Of a DNA stretch of 64,000 nt, positions 53,169 to 64,000 are shown piece after piece; within the stretch, counting starts at the first letter, position 1, and each line of letters starts with the position of its first letter. The stretch comes from Ornithinimicrobium pratense. GTDB lineage: Bacteria; Actinomycetota; Actinomycetes; Actinomycetales; Dermatophilaceae. Position numbers and translations under genes: made by a program. The notes under the pieces were generated by a model. The model was not told the origin of the DNA and searched no databases. It was given only the letters and a program-made list of their open reading frames with translations. The DNA lies in assembly GCF_008843165.1 (NCBI RefSeq), contig NZ_CP044427.1, forward strand, positions 2,480,001 through 2,544,000, written 5' to 3'.

Positions 53169-55235
53169 ATGGCCGACCTCACCATCGACATCCCCACCGA
53201 CGGCACGCTGCTGCACGCGCACGTCGACGCCGGCAAGCTGGTCCGGCTGGAGCGCGACCAGGGCGGCCTCCTGGACGACCTGACCGCCTCCACGTGGGCG
53301 AAGGTCACCGGGCAGGTCACCCAGCTGATCAAGGGCCTGCGGGGGCGGGAGCTGGCCAAGGGCATCAGCCTCTACGACATCGACGTGCGCATCGCGCAGG
53401 ACTGGACCCGTTCGGTCCAACGTCGCGGTGCAGGGTCGCTGGCGCTCACGATCGTCTCGGACCGCTGCACCATCATCGCCACGTCCACCACCCCCACCGC
53501 CCTGGGCAAGTACGCCGACCCGCGCTTCTCGGTCGACTTCGGGGTGATGGTTACGGTCGTCCTGGCGGTGCCGCCGGCCCTGGCGCCGCTGCGGGTGACC
53601 GCGGTGGAGGACCTGCGCATCCTGCTCCAGCGCATCGACGCCCAGAACCTGCCCGGCGACATCGTCATGGCCGTGACCCGCACCGCGGCTGCCCTCGCCA
53701 ACTTCAGCATCGAAGGCACCGCTCAACAGATGCTGGACGGTCTGGACCTGCCCGGCCAGGCGAACGCCCAACTCGGGCCGATCAACGACCAGCTCGCGTC
53801 CCTGGCTGCCAACGGCTACGCCTACCAGGAGCTGCTGGCCGGTGACCCGGCCAGCCTGGCCCGCCAGCTCGGCGCCGCCTACGGCATACCGGACGCTGCC
53901 GCCCAGCTGCGCTCCGCCGGCGCGCCGACCGACACCCAGGCCCTCCTGCTCGTCAGCCGCCGCCCCGACCGCAGCGGCGTCATCGAGGGCGAGATCGCCT
54001 GGCGCGCCGACAGTGGCGCCCCCATGGGCCGCACAACGGCGGCCATGCTGGACCGGCTCGTCTCCTCCTACCTCGCGGACGACACCCTGCGCACCCTGCG
54101 CACCAGCCTGTCCGGGAGCGCCGCCGCCACCGACCCGAGCACGTGGGCCAGGGTGCGCATGCAGCCGCTGAAGCAACTCACGGCCGCGTCGTCCTCGACC
54201 CCCGACGCCGTCGCGCAGGCCGTCGTGGCGGACACCGCAGCCCGTGCCCCGCTGGCGACCGCGGCCACCCTGCAGGTGCAACGCCCGTTCTCGCAGGCCA
54301 GCGTCTGGGACTCCACCGGCCCCGCCCCCGTCCCGCCGCCCGAGGTCGCACCCCAGAGCCTTGGGGCGGCCCAGCTGACGCAGACCCTCGGGAGCCGCGT
54401 GGCCTATGAGGACCTGATGGACCTCTTCCGGCTCGGCCCAGTGCAGTTCGAGGTCCGGTGCACCAACGCCTCCGGTATGCCGTCCGGGCGCACCACGATG
54501 ATGTGGTGGGACGACGACGAGGGCGGCTGGTCCCGCCGTCGCTACCGCGTCGAGGACGTGGAGACGGACACCCCGCTGAGCGTCAGCTGCCAGCTGGCGA
54601 AGGACTGGGTATGGCGCGGCGGCACGGTCCGCGCGGTCGAGCCGGTGAACTGGAGCGGCCGGGTGACGGTCAAGCCAGCGCGTGACCTGGTCGGGCCGCT
54701 GGCCTCGGAGGCCGTGCACGCCACCGTTGTCCAGGCCGACGGCTCGCACCGGACCGTCAGCCTGCGCACGCTGGAGGAGGCGGGCGTGGTCTCCGGCGTC
54801 CGCCAAGGCGAGGACCGCTCCATCATCGTGGTCGGCGGGCGCGCCGGGGACAAGGTCTCGCTCAACCCCCAACCGCTGCCGCCCAAGGAGCCCGCGCTGC
54901 GCAACCGCCTGCTCGGTCGCGCCGGCGGCCTCGTCGACAAGGTCTCGCTCAACCCCCAGCCGCTGCCGCCCAAGGGGCGCACCCTCGGCAAGCGGCTACT
55001 CGGCGGCCTCACAGACAAGGTCGTCCACCGGGCCGACTCCGTCAGGGCGGTAGTGCGCGAGGCCGCCCCCACCCAGAAGAGCCCTGACCTAGTCACGCGG
55101 CTGGACGACTTCGGCACCTTGGGCATGTGGCAGCTCGACCTCGGGGACATCACCGTGCCCGACGTCACGAACCCCACGGGCCACGGCACGGTGCGCGGCA
55201 TCGACTTCCGCGTCCGCGCCGACGGCACCGGCTGA
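53169..55235 (+). CDS. large protein of unknown function with LNPQPLPP repeats
   Basis: 688 residues from ATG 53169 (GGAGG seven bases upstream). No signal or membrane helix. N-terminal half is Ala/Leu-rich with alternating helices and strands (LALTIVSDRCTIIATST). A middle region resembles a beta domain (RTTMMWWDDDEGGWSRRRY). Near residues 561-602 a 13-residue motif DKVSLNPQPLPPK occurs twice. The end is a short acidic domain (LGMWQLDLGDITVPD). I recognise the motif from many bacterial proteins without assigned function. It is a stand-alone gene; no operon partner. Confidence 0.8.
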   Translation: MADLTIDIPTDGTLLHAHVDAGKLVRLERDQGGLLDDLTASTWAKVTGQVTQLIKGLRGRELAKGISLYDIDVRIAQDWTRSVQRRGAGSLALTIVSDRCTIIATSTTPTALGKYADPRFSVDFGVMVTVVLAVPPALAPLRVTAVEDLRILLQRIDAQNLPGDIVMAVTRTAAALANFSIEGTAQQMLDGLDLPGQANAQLGPINDQLASLAANGYAYQELLAGDPASLARQLGAAYGIPDAAAQLRSAGAPTDTQALLLVSRRPDRSGVIEGEIAWRADSGAPMGRTTAAMLDRLVSSYLADDTLRTLRTSLSGSAAATDPSTWARVRMQPLKQLTAASSSTPDAVAQAVVADTAARAPLATAATLQVQRPFSQASVWDSTGPAPVPPPEVAPQSLGAAQLTQTLGSRVAYEDLMDLFRLGPVQFEVRCTNASGMPSGRTTMMWWDDDEGGWSRRRYRVEDVETDTPLSVSCQLAKDWVWRGGTVRAVEPVNWSGRVTVKPARDLVGPLASEAVHATVVQADGSHRTVSLRTLEEAGVVSGVRQGEDRSIIVVGGRAGDKVSLNPQPLPPKEPALRNRLLGRAGGLVDKVSLNPQPLPPKGRTLGKRLLGGLTDKVVHRADSVRAVVREAAPTQKSPDLVTRLDDFGTLGMWQLDLGDITVPDVTNPTGHGTVRGIDFRVRADGTG
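54849..54974 (+). repeat. two in-frame copies of a 39-base motif (DKVSLNPQPLPPK)
   Basis: Copies at 54849-54887 and 54936-54974, 87 bases apart, identical in protein and nearly so in DNA (one visible difference, CCCCAACCG against CCCCAGCCG). Confidence 0.85.
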
Positions 55236-55245
55236 CGTCGGCGAC

Positions 55246-55566
55246 CTAGTCCATCTTCAGCTCGCCCATCTCCTCCCAGCCGTCCCCGTCCACCTGGCGA
55301 GAGACGATCTTGGGAGTGCTGGTGATGTGCGGGCGCATGGCGTCGATGCCCTGCTGGAAGTGGGGGCTTTGCACGTGCGCGGCAGCACCCTCGTCGGTGA
55401 ACGCCTCGACGAGGACGAACTCGTTCGGGTCCTCCACGCTGCGCGACCACTCGAAGAAGATGTTGCCCTCCTCGGCGCGGCAGGCGGACGTGTAGTCGGC
55501 CACGATGTCTATCCAGCGGTCGGCCGACTCGGGCTTGACGGGGAACTTCACGACGATCAGGTACAT
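55246..55566 (-). CDS. antibiotic biosynthesis monooxygenase-like (quinol monooxygenase, YgiN type)
   Basis: 106 residues starting MYLIVVKFPV at 55566, nine bases after GGAGG; the ATG at 55575 overlaps that site. Dimeric ferredoxin-like ABM fold: KPESADRWIDIVADYT, EEGNIFFEWSRS, PNEFVLVEAFTDEGA, HVQSPHFQ. Cofactor-free quinol oxidation or small-molecule binding is usual. Confidence 0.85.
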   Translation of the reverse strand: MYLIVVKFPVKPESADRWIDIVADYTSACRAEEGNIFFEWSRSVEDPNEFVLVEAFTDEGAAAHVQSPHFQQGIDAMRPHITSTPKIVSRQVDGDGWEEMGELKMD

Positions 55567-55755
55567 GACCGGCATCCTCCACAGGCTCCTGCACCCCCGT
55601 CAAGGCAGCCCGCCGGGTCGAGTCTCCTGGCCCGTCCGGGCGCCACCCGCCAGTCTGGCCCCGCGCGACTTCCACCCGGCCGAAGCAGGCGCAGGTGGGG
55701 CGCTCTTTGCCGGCACCAAGCACCGCCGTGTGGCTGAACGCCGTACTCTGGCACG

Positions 55756-56661
55756 GTGAGCGGGCAGCAGCCCTACCGCACCTCGCCGGTGCACCCGGCC
55801 CTTGCGCCCTTCGTCACCTCGCTGGTGGCGTATGACGTGGCCATGGGCCCACCGGGAGTGCACCGCGGGCTGCCCTCGACCTCGCTCACCCTCGTCCTGC
55901 CGGTCGATGAACCCATTGACGTCAGCTGGGCGGAGGGTTCATCCCGGGCACGTCGCTGGTCGGTCGTCTCCGGGCTGCACGCCGCGCCGGCGGCGATCCG
56001 TCACGACGGCCACCAGAGCGGCGTGCAGCTCGCTCTCACCCCCGCCGGGGCCCGGGCGCTGCTCGGCATGCCCGCTGCCGCCCTCGGTGCTGCCCTGCTG
56101 CAGCTGGACGAGCTTGACCCGCCCGGAGCGACCGACCGCCAGCTCCGTCACCTCCCCGAGCAGCTGCACGACACCGCTGACTGGTCCGACCGGCTCAGGC
56201 TGGTCCAGGACGCCCTCGTCGGCGCCATGGCGCAGCGGCCCGCAGCTCGACCCAGGAGCGAGGTCGCCCAGGCCCTGTCCCGGCTCGCCAGCGGGCAGAG
56301 CGTTGCCGCCGTGGCGGCCGAGGTCGGCTGGAGCCGCCGCCACCTGACGACCCAGGTCAGCGCCGAGCTCGGGCTGTCCCCGAAGGTCTACCAGCGGGTC
56401 GCCCGGTTCCAGACCGCGCACCAGCTGTTGCTGACGCTCGCCCGCGCCGGGCGCCCGAGCCTGGCCGAGGTGGCCGCGGACACCGGCTATGCCGACCAGG
56501 CCCACCTGACCCGGGAGTGGGTCGAGCTGGCCGGCTGCTCCCCGGCCCGGTGGCTGCGGGAGGAGTTCCCATACGTTCAAGACTCCCCCGTGGCCGGCGA
56601 CGACGATGGCGCTGACGGCGCGGACCACCCGCGTCGAGCACCCAAGACGGAAGGACACTGA
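55756..56661 (+). CDS. AraC family transcriptional regulator
   Basis: 301 residues from GTG 55756. The C-terminal double HTH is clear: VAAVAAEVGWSRRHLTTQVS, LGLSPKVYQRVARFQ, LAEVAADTGYADQAHLTREW. N-terminal ligand domain (TSLTLVLPVDEPIDVSW) of the DUF6597 type. Two bases separate it from the VOC gene, which it probably controls or shares transcript with. Possible substrate sensing of a toxic aldehyde or antibiotic. Confidence 0.88.
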   Translation: MSGQQPYRTSPVHPALAPFVTSLVAYDVAMGPPGVHRGLPSTSLTLVLPVDEPIDVSWAEGSSRARRWSVVSGLHAAPAAIRHDGHQSGVQLALTPAGARALLGMPAAALGAALLQLDELDPPGATDRQLRHLPEQLHDTADWSDRLRLVQDALVGAMAQRPAARPRSEVAQALSRLASGQSVAAVAAEVGWSRRHLTTQVSAELGLSPKVYQRVARFQTAHQLLLTLARAGRPSLAEVAADTGYADQAHLTREWVELAGCSPARWLREEFPYVQDSPVAGDDDGADGADHPRRAPKTEGH

Positions 56662-56663
56662 CG

Positions 56664-57047
56664 ATGAGCGTAGGTATGTGGTGCAGCATGGCGTTCCGCG
56701 ACGCCGAGGTGATGATGGGCTGGCTGAGGGCAGTCGGTTTCCAGGAGCGGGCGGTCTACCGCGACGACGCGGACCCCCGCACCGTGGTCCACGCCGAGCT
56801 GGTCTGGCCCCGGGGCGGCGGCGTGATGTGCTCCACCTTCGTCGACCGCCCCGACTGGCCCGTGCAGCCGGGCACGGCCGCGGCCTATCTCGTCTGCGAG
56901 GACTGCGACGAGATCTTCGAGCGCGCGGTCGCGGCCGGCGCCAGCGTGCTGCGGGAGCCGGAGGACCAGGACTACGGCGGCCGTGCGGCCGCCGTCCGGG
57001 ACCCGGAGGGCAACGTCTGGTCGATGGGCACCTACCCCGGCGAGTGA
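56664..57047 (+). CDS. VOC (glyoxalase/bleomycin resistance) superfamily protein
   Basis: 127 residues. beta-alpha-beta-beta-beta repeat: MWCSMAFRDAEVMMGWLRAV, VVHAELVWPRGG, AAYLVCEDCDEIFERAV, YGGRAAAVRDPEGNVWSMG. Translationally adjacent to the AraC gene. Likely a resistance or metabolic binding protein; specific reaction not readable. Confidence 0.85.
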   Translation: MSVGMWCSMAFRDAEVMMGWLRAVGFQERAVYRDDADPRTVVHAELVWPRGGGVMCSTFVDRPDWPVQPGTAAAYLVCEDCDEIFERAVAAGASVLREPEDQDYGGRAAAVRDPEGNVWSMGTYPGE

Positions 57048-57097
57048 CACCGCGGGGCCGGCCCGTGGCAGCCGGGAAGCAGGGCTAAGATCCGGCC

Positions 57098-57799
57098 ATG
57101 ACGCAGCGTCCACGCATCCTCGTGGTCCAACCCGAGGACGTCTGCCCCCTCGGGATGTTCGGGACCTGGCTGGACCGTGCAGGGGTCGACTGCGACGTCC
57201 TGGCGGTGCAGGAGGGGCGGGCCCTGCCGGTCACCCTCGGGGACCATGCCGGGCTCATCGTCATGGGTGGCCGGATGGGCGCCAACGACGGAGCCGACCA
57301 GCGTTGGATGGTCCCGACCATGGGGCTCATCGTCGCCACCGTCGCCGCCGGCTCCCCCTTCCTGGGGATCTGCCTTGGGCACCAGCTGGCGACGGTCGCG
57401 TTGGGCGGGGAGGTGACCGTCAACCCGGGCGGACCCACCATCGGCCTGCGTCCCTGGCGCCCCACCTCCTACGGCACTACCGACCTGCTCACCGGCGTCC
57501 TGGCAGGCGGCACACCGGTCCTGCACCACAACAACGACATCGCCGCCCGGCTGCCCGACGGGGTGACCAGCCTGGGCCATGCGCCGGACGGCTCCGTGCA
57601 GGCGGCCCGGTTCGGCCCCCGGGCCTGGGGCGTGCAGTTCCACCCCGAGGTGAACGCCACGATCGTGGGCGGCTGGGCGCGCGACCCGGCCGAGGCCACC
57701 TCCCACCAGGCGACCCGTGAGCTGCAGGCCCAGCAGGACCAGCTGCACCGGGCCTGGGAGCCGCTGGCCACCCGGTTCGCGGCCCTCGTCGGCGTCTGA
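57098..57799 (+). CDS. class I glutamine amidotransferase-like protein
   Basis: 233 residues. Cys nucleophile in [13 protein letters not shown], His-Glu in [12 protein letters not shown], preceded by the oxyanion glycines [11 protein letters not shown]. Stand-alone GATase1 of the GuaA N-type group, probably acting on a small substrate such as a gamma-glutamyl compound or amidotransferase donor. No synthase partner is nearby. Confidence 0.85.
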   Translation: MTQRPRILVVQPEDVCPLGMFGTWLDRAGVDCDVLAVQEGRALPVTLGDHAGLIVMGGRMGANDGADQRWMVPTMGLIVATVAAGSPFLGICLGHQLATVALGGEVTVNPGGPTIGLRPWRPTSYGTTDLLTGVLAGGTPVLHHNNDIAARLPDGVTSLGHAPDGSVQAARFGPRAWGVQFHPEVNATIVGGWARDPAEATSHQATRELQAQQDQLHRAWEPLATRFAALVGV

Positions 57800-57851
57800 G
57801 CGGCGAGCTGCCACCTCGACCCGCCGCAGGCCGACCCGCCGCCTCGACCCG

Positions 57852-58745
57852 TCAGCCGGCGCGGACCACCAGCACCGGGCAGGGCGCGGTGCGCATCATC
57901 CGCTGGCTGACCGACCCGAGCAGACGTCCGCGCAGCCCGCCCAGCCCGCGACTGCCGACGACCAGGACGTCCCACTGCTCAGCAAGGTCGCGCAGAGTCA
58001 TCACCACCGGACCACGGGCGACCTCCACGTCCACCTCGACGCCGGGGTAGGTGTCCCGCACCGGGGCGAGGACCTCCTCGACGAGCGCGCGCCGGTCCGC
58101 CTCCAGCTGCGCCCACTCCCGCGAGCCCGGCTCGGTGAGGACGAAGCCGTTGACGATCTCGAGATACCAGGTGTTGACCGCAGTGACCCTGGCGCCGGTC
58201 AGCTCGGCGAGCGCCATGGCGGCCCGGACGGCCCTGCGGCTGTCGGCGCTGCCGTCCACCGCAACCCCGATGCGGCCATGCTCCAGGGCGTCGAGGTCGA
58301 CACCGGGGTTGATGACCACCACCGGGCATTGGGCATGCGCGGCGACCCCCAGCGAGGTGCTGCCCAGGATGAACTCCTCGATCGCCCCCTTGGCATCGGT
58401 CCCCACCACGATGACGGCCGCCTCGTCCTGGTGCGCCAGCAGCGCCGAGACCGGGCTGCCCCGGACCGCGTCGACGCGGGCGGAGATCTCCAGCTCCTGG
58501 GCCAGTGTCGCGACCCGCTCCTGCAGCTCGCGCAGCATCTCCTCCTCGGCCTCCAGGACGACGCTCACCGCCATGATCTCGGCCCCGGCCATCCGGGCGG
58601 CCACCGCCTCCGGCTCGCTCGCGTGCACGACCACCAGGGAGGTCCCCGTGCGCGCCGCGGTCCGGGCCGCCCAGAGCAGCGCGCGATCCCCCTGGCCGGC
58701 GCCGGCCACCCCCACGACGATCGGGCTCGTGAGCCTGCGTGTCAC
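57852..58745 (-). CDS. universal stress protein, tandem UspA
   Basis: 297 residues from GTG 58745, eight bases after GGAGG; an ATG at 58760 overlaps that site. Two UspA domains: N-domain [18 protein letters not shown] with [20 protein letters not shown] (degenerate G-x2-G-x9-G), C-domain [18 protein letters not shown] with [19 protein letters not shown] (ATP-binding G-loop intact). Divergent from the isocitrate dehydrogenase gene. Stress or dormancy role typical of mycobacterial-type USPs. Confidence 0.9.
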   Translation of the reverse strand: MTRRLTSPIVVGVAGAGQGDRALLWAARTAARTGTSLVVVHASEPEAVAARMAGAEIMAVSVVLEAEEEMLRELQERVATLAQELEISARVDAVRGSPVSALLAHQDEAAVIVVGTDAKGAIEEFILGSTSLGVAAHAQCPVVVINPGVDLDALEHGRIGVAVDGSADSRRAVRAAMALAELTGARVTAVNTWYLEIVNGFVLTEPGSREWAQLEADRRALVEEVLAPVRDTYPGVEVDVEVARGPVVMTLRDLAEQWDVLVVGSRGLGGLRGRLLGSVSQRMMRTAPCPVLVVRAG

Positions 58746-58847
58746 CGTGACCACCTCCATGTGGGATCCGTAGACCCATCCTATCGACGGCCTTCCGTAG
58801 ACTCGGGGGGACGTCCGATCTCGCCGAGGCAAGGAAGACACCACCTG

Positions 58848-61059
<2,212 letters not shown>

Positions 61060-61076
<17 letters not shown>

Positions 61077-62307
61077 CCCGGGCCCCGCGCCCGACCACGA
61101 GCCAGGTGGGCGCGGGGCACGGCATACCGTCGCGCTCTGGCTCGTCGTGCTCGCGGTGGTGCTGATCTCGCTCAACCTGCGCCCGGGCGCGTCCTCGGTC
61201 GGCCCCGTCCTCGACGAGGTGCGCCAGGGGCTGGGGATGAGCAGCACCACCGCTGGCCTGCTCACGGCGCTGCCCGGCTTCGCCTTCGGCGCCATCGGCG
61301 CGCTCGCCGTGGGCCTGTCCCGCCGAGTCGGGATGACCATGGGCATCTGCCTGGGGCTGGTCGCGATCGTCGCCGGGCTCCTCCTGCGGGTCACCTCCGG
61401 CTCCACCGTCGTCTTCCTGCTGCTCTCGACGGTGGCGCTCGCGGGGATGGCCATCGGCAACGTCCTGGTCCCCGCCTGGGTCAAGCGGCACAGCAAGGAC
61501 GGCGGGGTGCGGCTGATGAGCCTCTACGGCGCCGGGCTGATCCTGGGCGGCGCGGTCGGCTCCGCGCTCGCGGCTCCACTCACCGCGGCACCCGGTGGCT
61601 GGCGCACGGCGTTGGGCGCGTATGGCCTGCTGGCCAGCCTGGCGCTGCTGCCCTGGGTGGTTCTGGCGCGGCGTGAGCTGCGCGCCTCCCGCGGCCAGCC
61701 ACCCCAGTTCTTCCCGCCGAACGCCCGGCTGACCGGCTCCCCCACGGCCCTGGCGCTGACCCTGCTCTTCGGCGTCCAGTCGATGAACGCCTACGTGCAG
61801 TTCGGCTGGCTGCCGCAGATCTACCGTGACGCCGGTCTGTCCGCGGTCCACGCCGGGGCGCTGCTGTCCCTGCTGACCCTGCTGGGGGTGATCGGCGGGC
61901 TGACCATGCCCACGGTCATCGACCGGGCGACCACCCTGGCCCCCCACATCACCATCATGGGGGCGCTGCTGGTCGGCGGGTATGCCGGCCTGCTGGTGGC
62001 CCCGGCGACCCTGCCCTGGCTCTGGGCCAGCATGCTGGGGCTGTCCGGCTTCGCGTTCCCGATGGCGATCGGGCTGATCACCGCCCGCACCCGCGACCCG
62101 AACGTGACCGCGCAGCTGTCCGGCTTCGTGCAGCCGGTGGGCTATGTCCTGGCCGGACTGGGGCCGCTGGTGGTCGGGGCGATCTACGGAGTGGCCGGGG
62201 ACTGGACGCTGGTCCTGGCGCTGCTGATGGCCAGTGGCGTGGTCATGGTGCTGGCCGGTCTGCGGGTGGCCCGCCACGTCTACGTCGACGACGAGCTGGC
62301 CCGCTGA
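61060..62307 (+). CDS. MFS transporter, CynX/NimT family
   Basis: 415 residues if TTG 61060 is the start; it overlaps icd by 17 bases. No better ATG/GTG exists before the first helix, so the start is uncertain. Twelve helices, with CynX-type [20 protein letters not shown] and a gating loop [11 protein letters not shown]. Exports or imports small anions such as cyanate or nitroimidazole-type drugs. Confidence 0.85.
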
Positions 62308-62373
62308 GACGGGCGGCCGAGAAGCCGGCACACCGACCTGCACCGCTCGCGTGCTCGCGCTTAGGGTCGGTCC

Positions 62374-63150
62374 ATGCACCTTCTCGAGCTCGGGGCCGAG
62401 GTCCCTGACCCGCTCGCGCCCTATCTATCGGTCGACCGGTCGAAGCCGCGGCACGAGTGCTGGGTGACCGGGCATATGGTCGCCGGGCTCGACGGCTCGG
62501 CGGCCGTCGGCGGCCGGGTCGGTCCGCTGTCCACCAAGCCGGACCAGGCGCTCTACCGCGCGATGCGCGAGATCGCCGACATCGTCATGGTCGGCGCCGA
62601 GACGGTGCGCCGGGAGAGGTTCGGGCCGGTGCGGCTCTCCGAACAGGCCCAGGCCCGGCGACGCAGCCTCGGCAAGCCGGCGCTGCCCCCGGTCGCCGTG
62701 GTCAGTCGCAGCCTCGACCTCGACTGGGCGGCCCGGGCGTTCACCGACGTTCCAGAGGATGCGCGCACCCACGTCATCACCTGCGCCGCTGCCGACCCTG
62801 GGCGCCTGGCGCAGGCGCAGCGCTCCGCCGTCGTGGTCGTCGCGGGCGAGGAGCGGGTGGAGCCGGCGGCGGCCCTGCGTGCGCTGGCTGGCCTGGGCCA
62901 CCGCGTCGTGCTGTGCGAGGGCGGACCCACCTGGCTCGGCGAGGTCGTCGCCGCCGACCGCCTCGACGAGCTGTGCCTGTCCATCTCGCCCCTGATGGGC
63001 AGCGACCCGCTGCCGGTCTCGATCACCCCACCCGGGTCGGGGCTGGCCGGGTTCGCGCTGGAGTCGATCATGGCCGAGGACGACACCGTCTTCCTGCGCT
63101 ATGAGGCTAGGCGGCAGGAAGGGCGGCAGGAAGGGCGGGAGGATGGGTGA
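62374..63150 (+). CDS. RibD C-terminal/dihydrofolate reductase-like oxidoreductase
   Basis: 258 residues. HMVAGLDGSAAVGGRVGPLS, IADIVMVGAETVRRERFG (NADPH-binding), VVLCEGGPTWLGEVV and LSISPLMGSDPLP are signature segments of pyrimidine reductases. It may reduce a pteridine or pyrimidine. Its 3' end carries a purine-rich repeat (GGAAGGGCGGCA twice), encoding RRQEGRQEGRED. Overlaps the next gene by 8 bases. Confidence 0.85.
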   Translation: MHLLELGAEVPDPLAPYLSVDRSKPRHECWVTGHMVAGLDGSAAVGGRVGPLSTKPDQALYRAMREIADIVMVGAETVRRERFGPVRLSEQAQARRRSLGKPALPPVAVVSRSLDLDWAARAFTDVPEDARTHVITCAAADPGRLAQAQRSAVVVVAGEERVEPAAALRALAGLGHRVVLCEGGPTWLGEVVAADRLDELCLSISPLMGSDPLPVSITPPGSGLAGFALESIMAEDDTVFLRYEARRQEGRQEGREDG

Positions 63151-63652
63151 AGAGGCGTTCGACACCCTCATGGGCGCTGCCGACCCGGCCGTCGTCGTGG
63201 TGACCACCGCCTCCGAGGGCGTGCGTGCCGGGTGCCTGGTCGGCTACCACGCGCAGTCGAGCATGTCCCCGCAGCAGTACTGCCTGTGGCTGTCCAAGGC
63301 CAACCACACCTACCGGGTCGCTCTGCGCGCCGACCACTTCGCCGTCCACTTCCTCACCCAGCAAGACCTGGCCCTGGCCGAGCGCTTCGGGGCCCGCACC
63401 GGCCTGGAGACGGACAAGTTCGCCGGGCTGGGTGTCGACATCGACGAGCACGGGGTCCCGCTGATCAGGCAGTGCCCGCACCGCTTCCTGCTCGAACGCC
63501 TCACCCTGCTCGACGACGGTGGCGACCACGTCTGCCTCACCGGACGGGTGCGGTCGGCCGCCAGCGAGGGAGGGTTGGCACCGCTCCGGCTCACCGACGT
63601 CGTCCATCTCACGCCAGGCCGCCCCAGCGAGGATCGGTCGGTCCGGCCGTGA
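63143..63652 (+). CDS. flavin reductase-like, FMN-binding protein
   Basis: 169 residues from ATG 63143; the longer frame begins in the repeat. Flavin-reductase split barrel: DPAVVVVTTASEGVRAGCLVG, SMSPQQYCLWLSKANHTY, FAVHFLTQQDLALAERFG. Probably reduces FMN with NAD(P)H or forms a two-component partner for the RibD-like neighbour. Confidence 0.85.
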   Translation: MGEEAFDTLMGAADPAVVVVTTASEGVRAGCLVGYHAQSSMSPQQYCLWLSKANHTYRVALRADHFAVHFLTQQDLALAERFGARTGLETDKFAGLGVDIDEHGVPLIRQCPHRFLLERLTLLDDGGDHVCLTGRVRSAASEGGLAPLRLTDVVHLTPGRPSEDRSVRP

Positions 63653-63679
63653 CCTGACGCGGGGGGCCTGCCCACGACC

Positions 63680-63997
63680 TCACCGCGGCGCGCCGCCCCC
63701 GCTCGCCAGGCGGCGGATCAGCGCGGCGACCTCCTCCGGGCGCTCCTGCGCTGCGAGCTTCAGCACGATGTCCTTGCCCTGGCGCAGACGCACCCGCAGC
63801 CGGCCGCCGAGCAGCCGGGACTCGACCTCCGCGCCAAGGACGTCTGCCGACGGGGCCTCACGCAGGACCCGCCAGCGTCGCCACGGCTGGTCGATGGTGA
63901 GGACGACCCGACGATCGGTGACCAGCAGCAGCGGGAAGGTGTCCGAGGACAGCCCGCCCACCGCGACGTCGAGCACCGTCTCCTCCGGATGCAGCAC
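63680..63997 (-). CDS. PH-like domain protein, N-terminus possibly beyond window
   Basis: About 105 residues from GTG 63997, the frame being open to the window edge. beta-rich with a basic region: FPLLLVTDRRVVLTIDQPW, RLLGGRLRVRLRQGKDIVLK, a bacterial PH/YokE-like look ending in a short helix. Function unknown. It may be longer. Confidence 0.5.
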   Translation of the reverse strand: MLHPEETVLDVAVGGLSSDTFPLLLVTDRRVVLTIDQPWRRWRVLREAPSADVLGAEVESRLLGGRLRVRLRQGKDIVLKLAAQERPEEVAALIRRLASGGGAPR

Positions 63998-64000
63998 CTT

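Noticed and set aside
53097..54872. 591-residue minus-strand frame
   Set aside because: Antisense to the LNPQPLPP protein; composition bias only.
63109..63140. GGAAGGGCGGCA tandem repeat as a regulatory element
   Set aside because: Lies in the coding end of the RibD-like gene and is explained by Arg/Gln/Glu/Gly codons.

Overview
The window is high-GC DNA (about 70 % by eye) with GTG and TTG starts, an Lsr2-type nucleoid protein, a monomeric NADP-isocitrate dehydrogenase and actinobacterial transposase and PPOX families. It is best read as a chromosomal segment of an actinomycete, probably Micrococcales near Intrasporangiaceae/Ornithinimicrobiaceae. The genus is my inference. I saw no rRNA, tRNA or CRISPR array.

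Layout. (1) 1-5241: end of a xylulokinase gene and a small P-loop kinase, then an outward-facing pair: an unknown coiled-coil protein and a membrane-anchored trypsin-like protease with Cys-rich repeats. (2) 5452-11915: a two-gene AddAB-like recombinational nuclease/helicase unit. (3) 11916-34496: accessory region. It holds a lipoprotein, an alarmone-hydrolase-like HD protein, Lsr2 and an isochorismatase-fold hydrolase. Next come a catalytically degenerate Mrr-like protein facing a degenerate, frameshifted ImmA/IrrE-like gene that an IS1634-type insertion sequence has interrupted. Then follow a compact type I restriction-modification operon (HsdM-HsdS fusion, HsdR, HEPN-CBS protein), a DUF6994-like protein, an HhH-GPD protein, and a tightly overlapping trio DUF6361 / phospholipase-D-like nuclease / SF2 helicase. 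(4) 34631-43748: a sugar-acid or polyol type catabolic operon with a branched-chain-amino-acid-type ABC transporter and a divergent LacI regulator. (5) 43797-47000: small oxidoreductase, ABC-F protein and a decayed flavin monooxygenase. (6) 47001-51300: a GntR / PdxA2 / DtnK / KdgT-like cluster for four-carbon acid sugars, with the permease frameshifted. (7) 51513-64000: GltS-type symporter, a large unknown protein with LNPQPLPP repeats, AraC/VOC, amidotransferase, universal stress protein, isocitrate dehydrogenase, MFS exporter, RibD-like reductase, flavin reductase and a partial PH-like protein.

How it works together. The accessory region is a defence island: modification and restriction by the type I system, a probable RNase effector (HEPN) whose activity could be set by a nucleotide-sensing CBS pair, and a separate nuclease-helicase trio without a match to a named system that I can recall. 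The best candidates for undescribed biology are the HEPN-CBS protein translationally coupled to hsdR, the DUF6361-PLD-helicase trio, and the facing pair of pseudo-enzymes (dead Mrr fold, ImmA fold without HExxH).

A second signal is a dispersed octamer, GGTATGCC/GGCATACC. I counted 19 copies by hand, about 8 times chance for this base composition, spread over the window but absent from 11916-29700, which is where the gene content looks most foreign.
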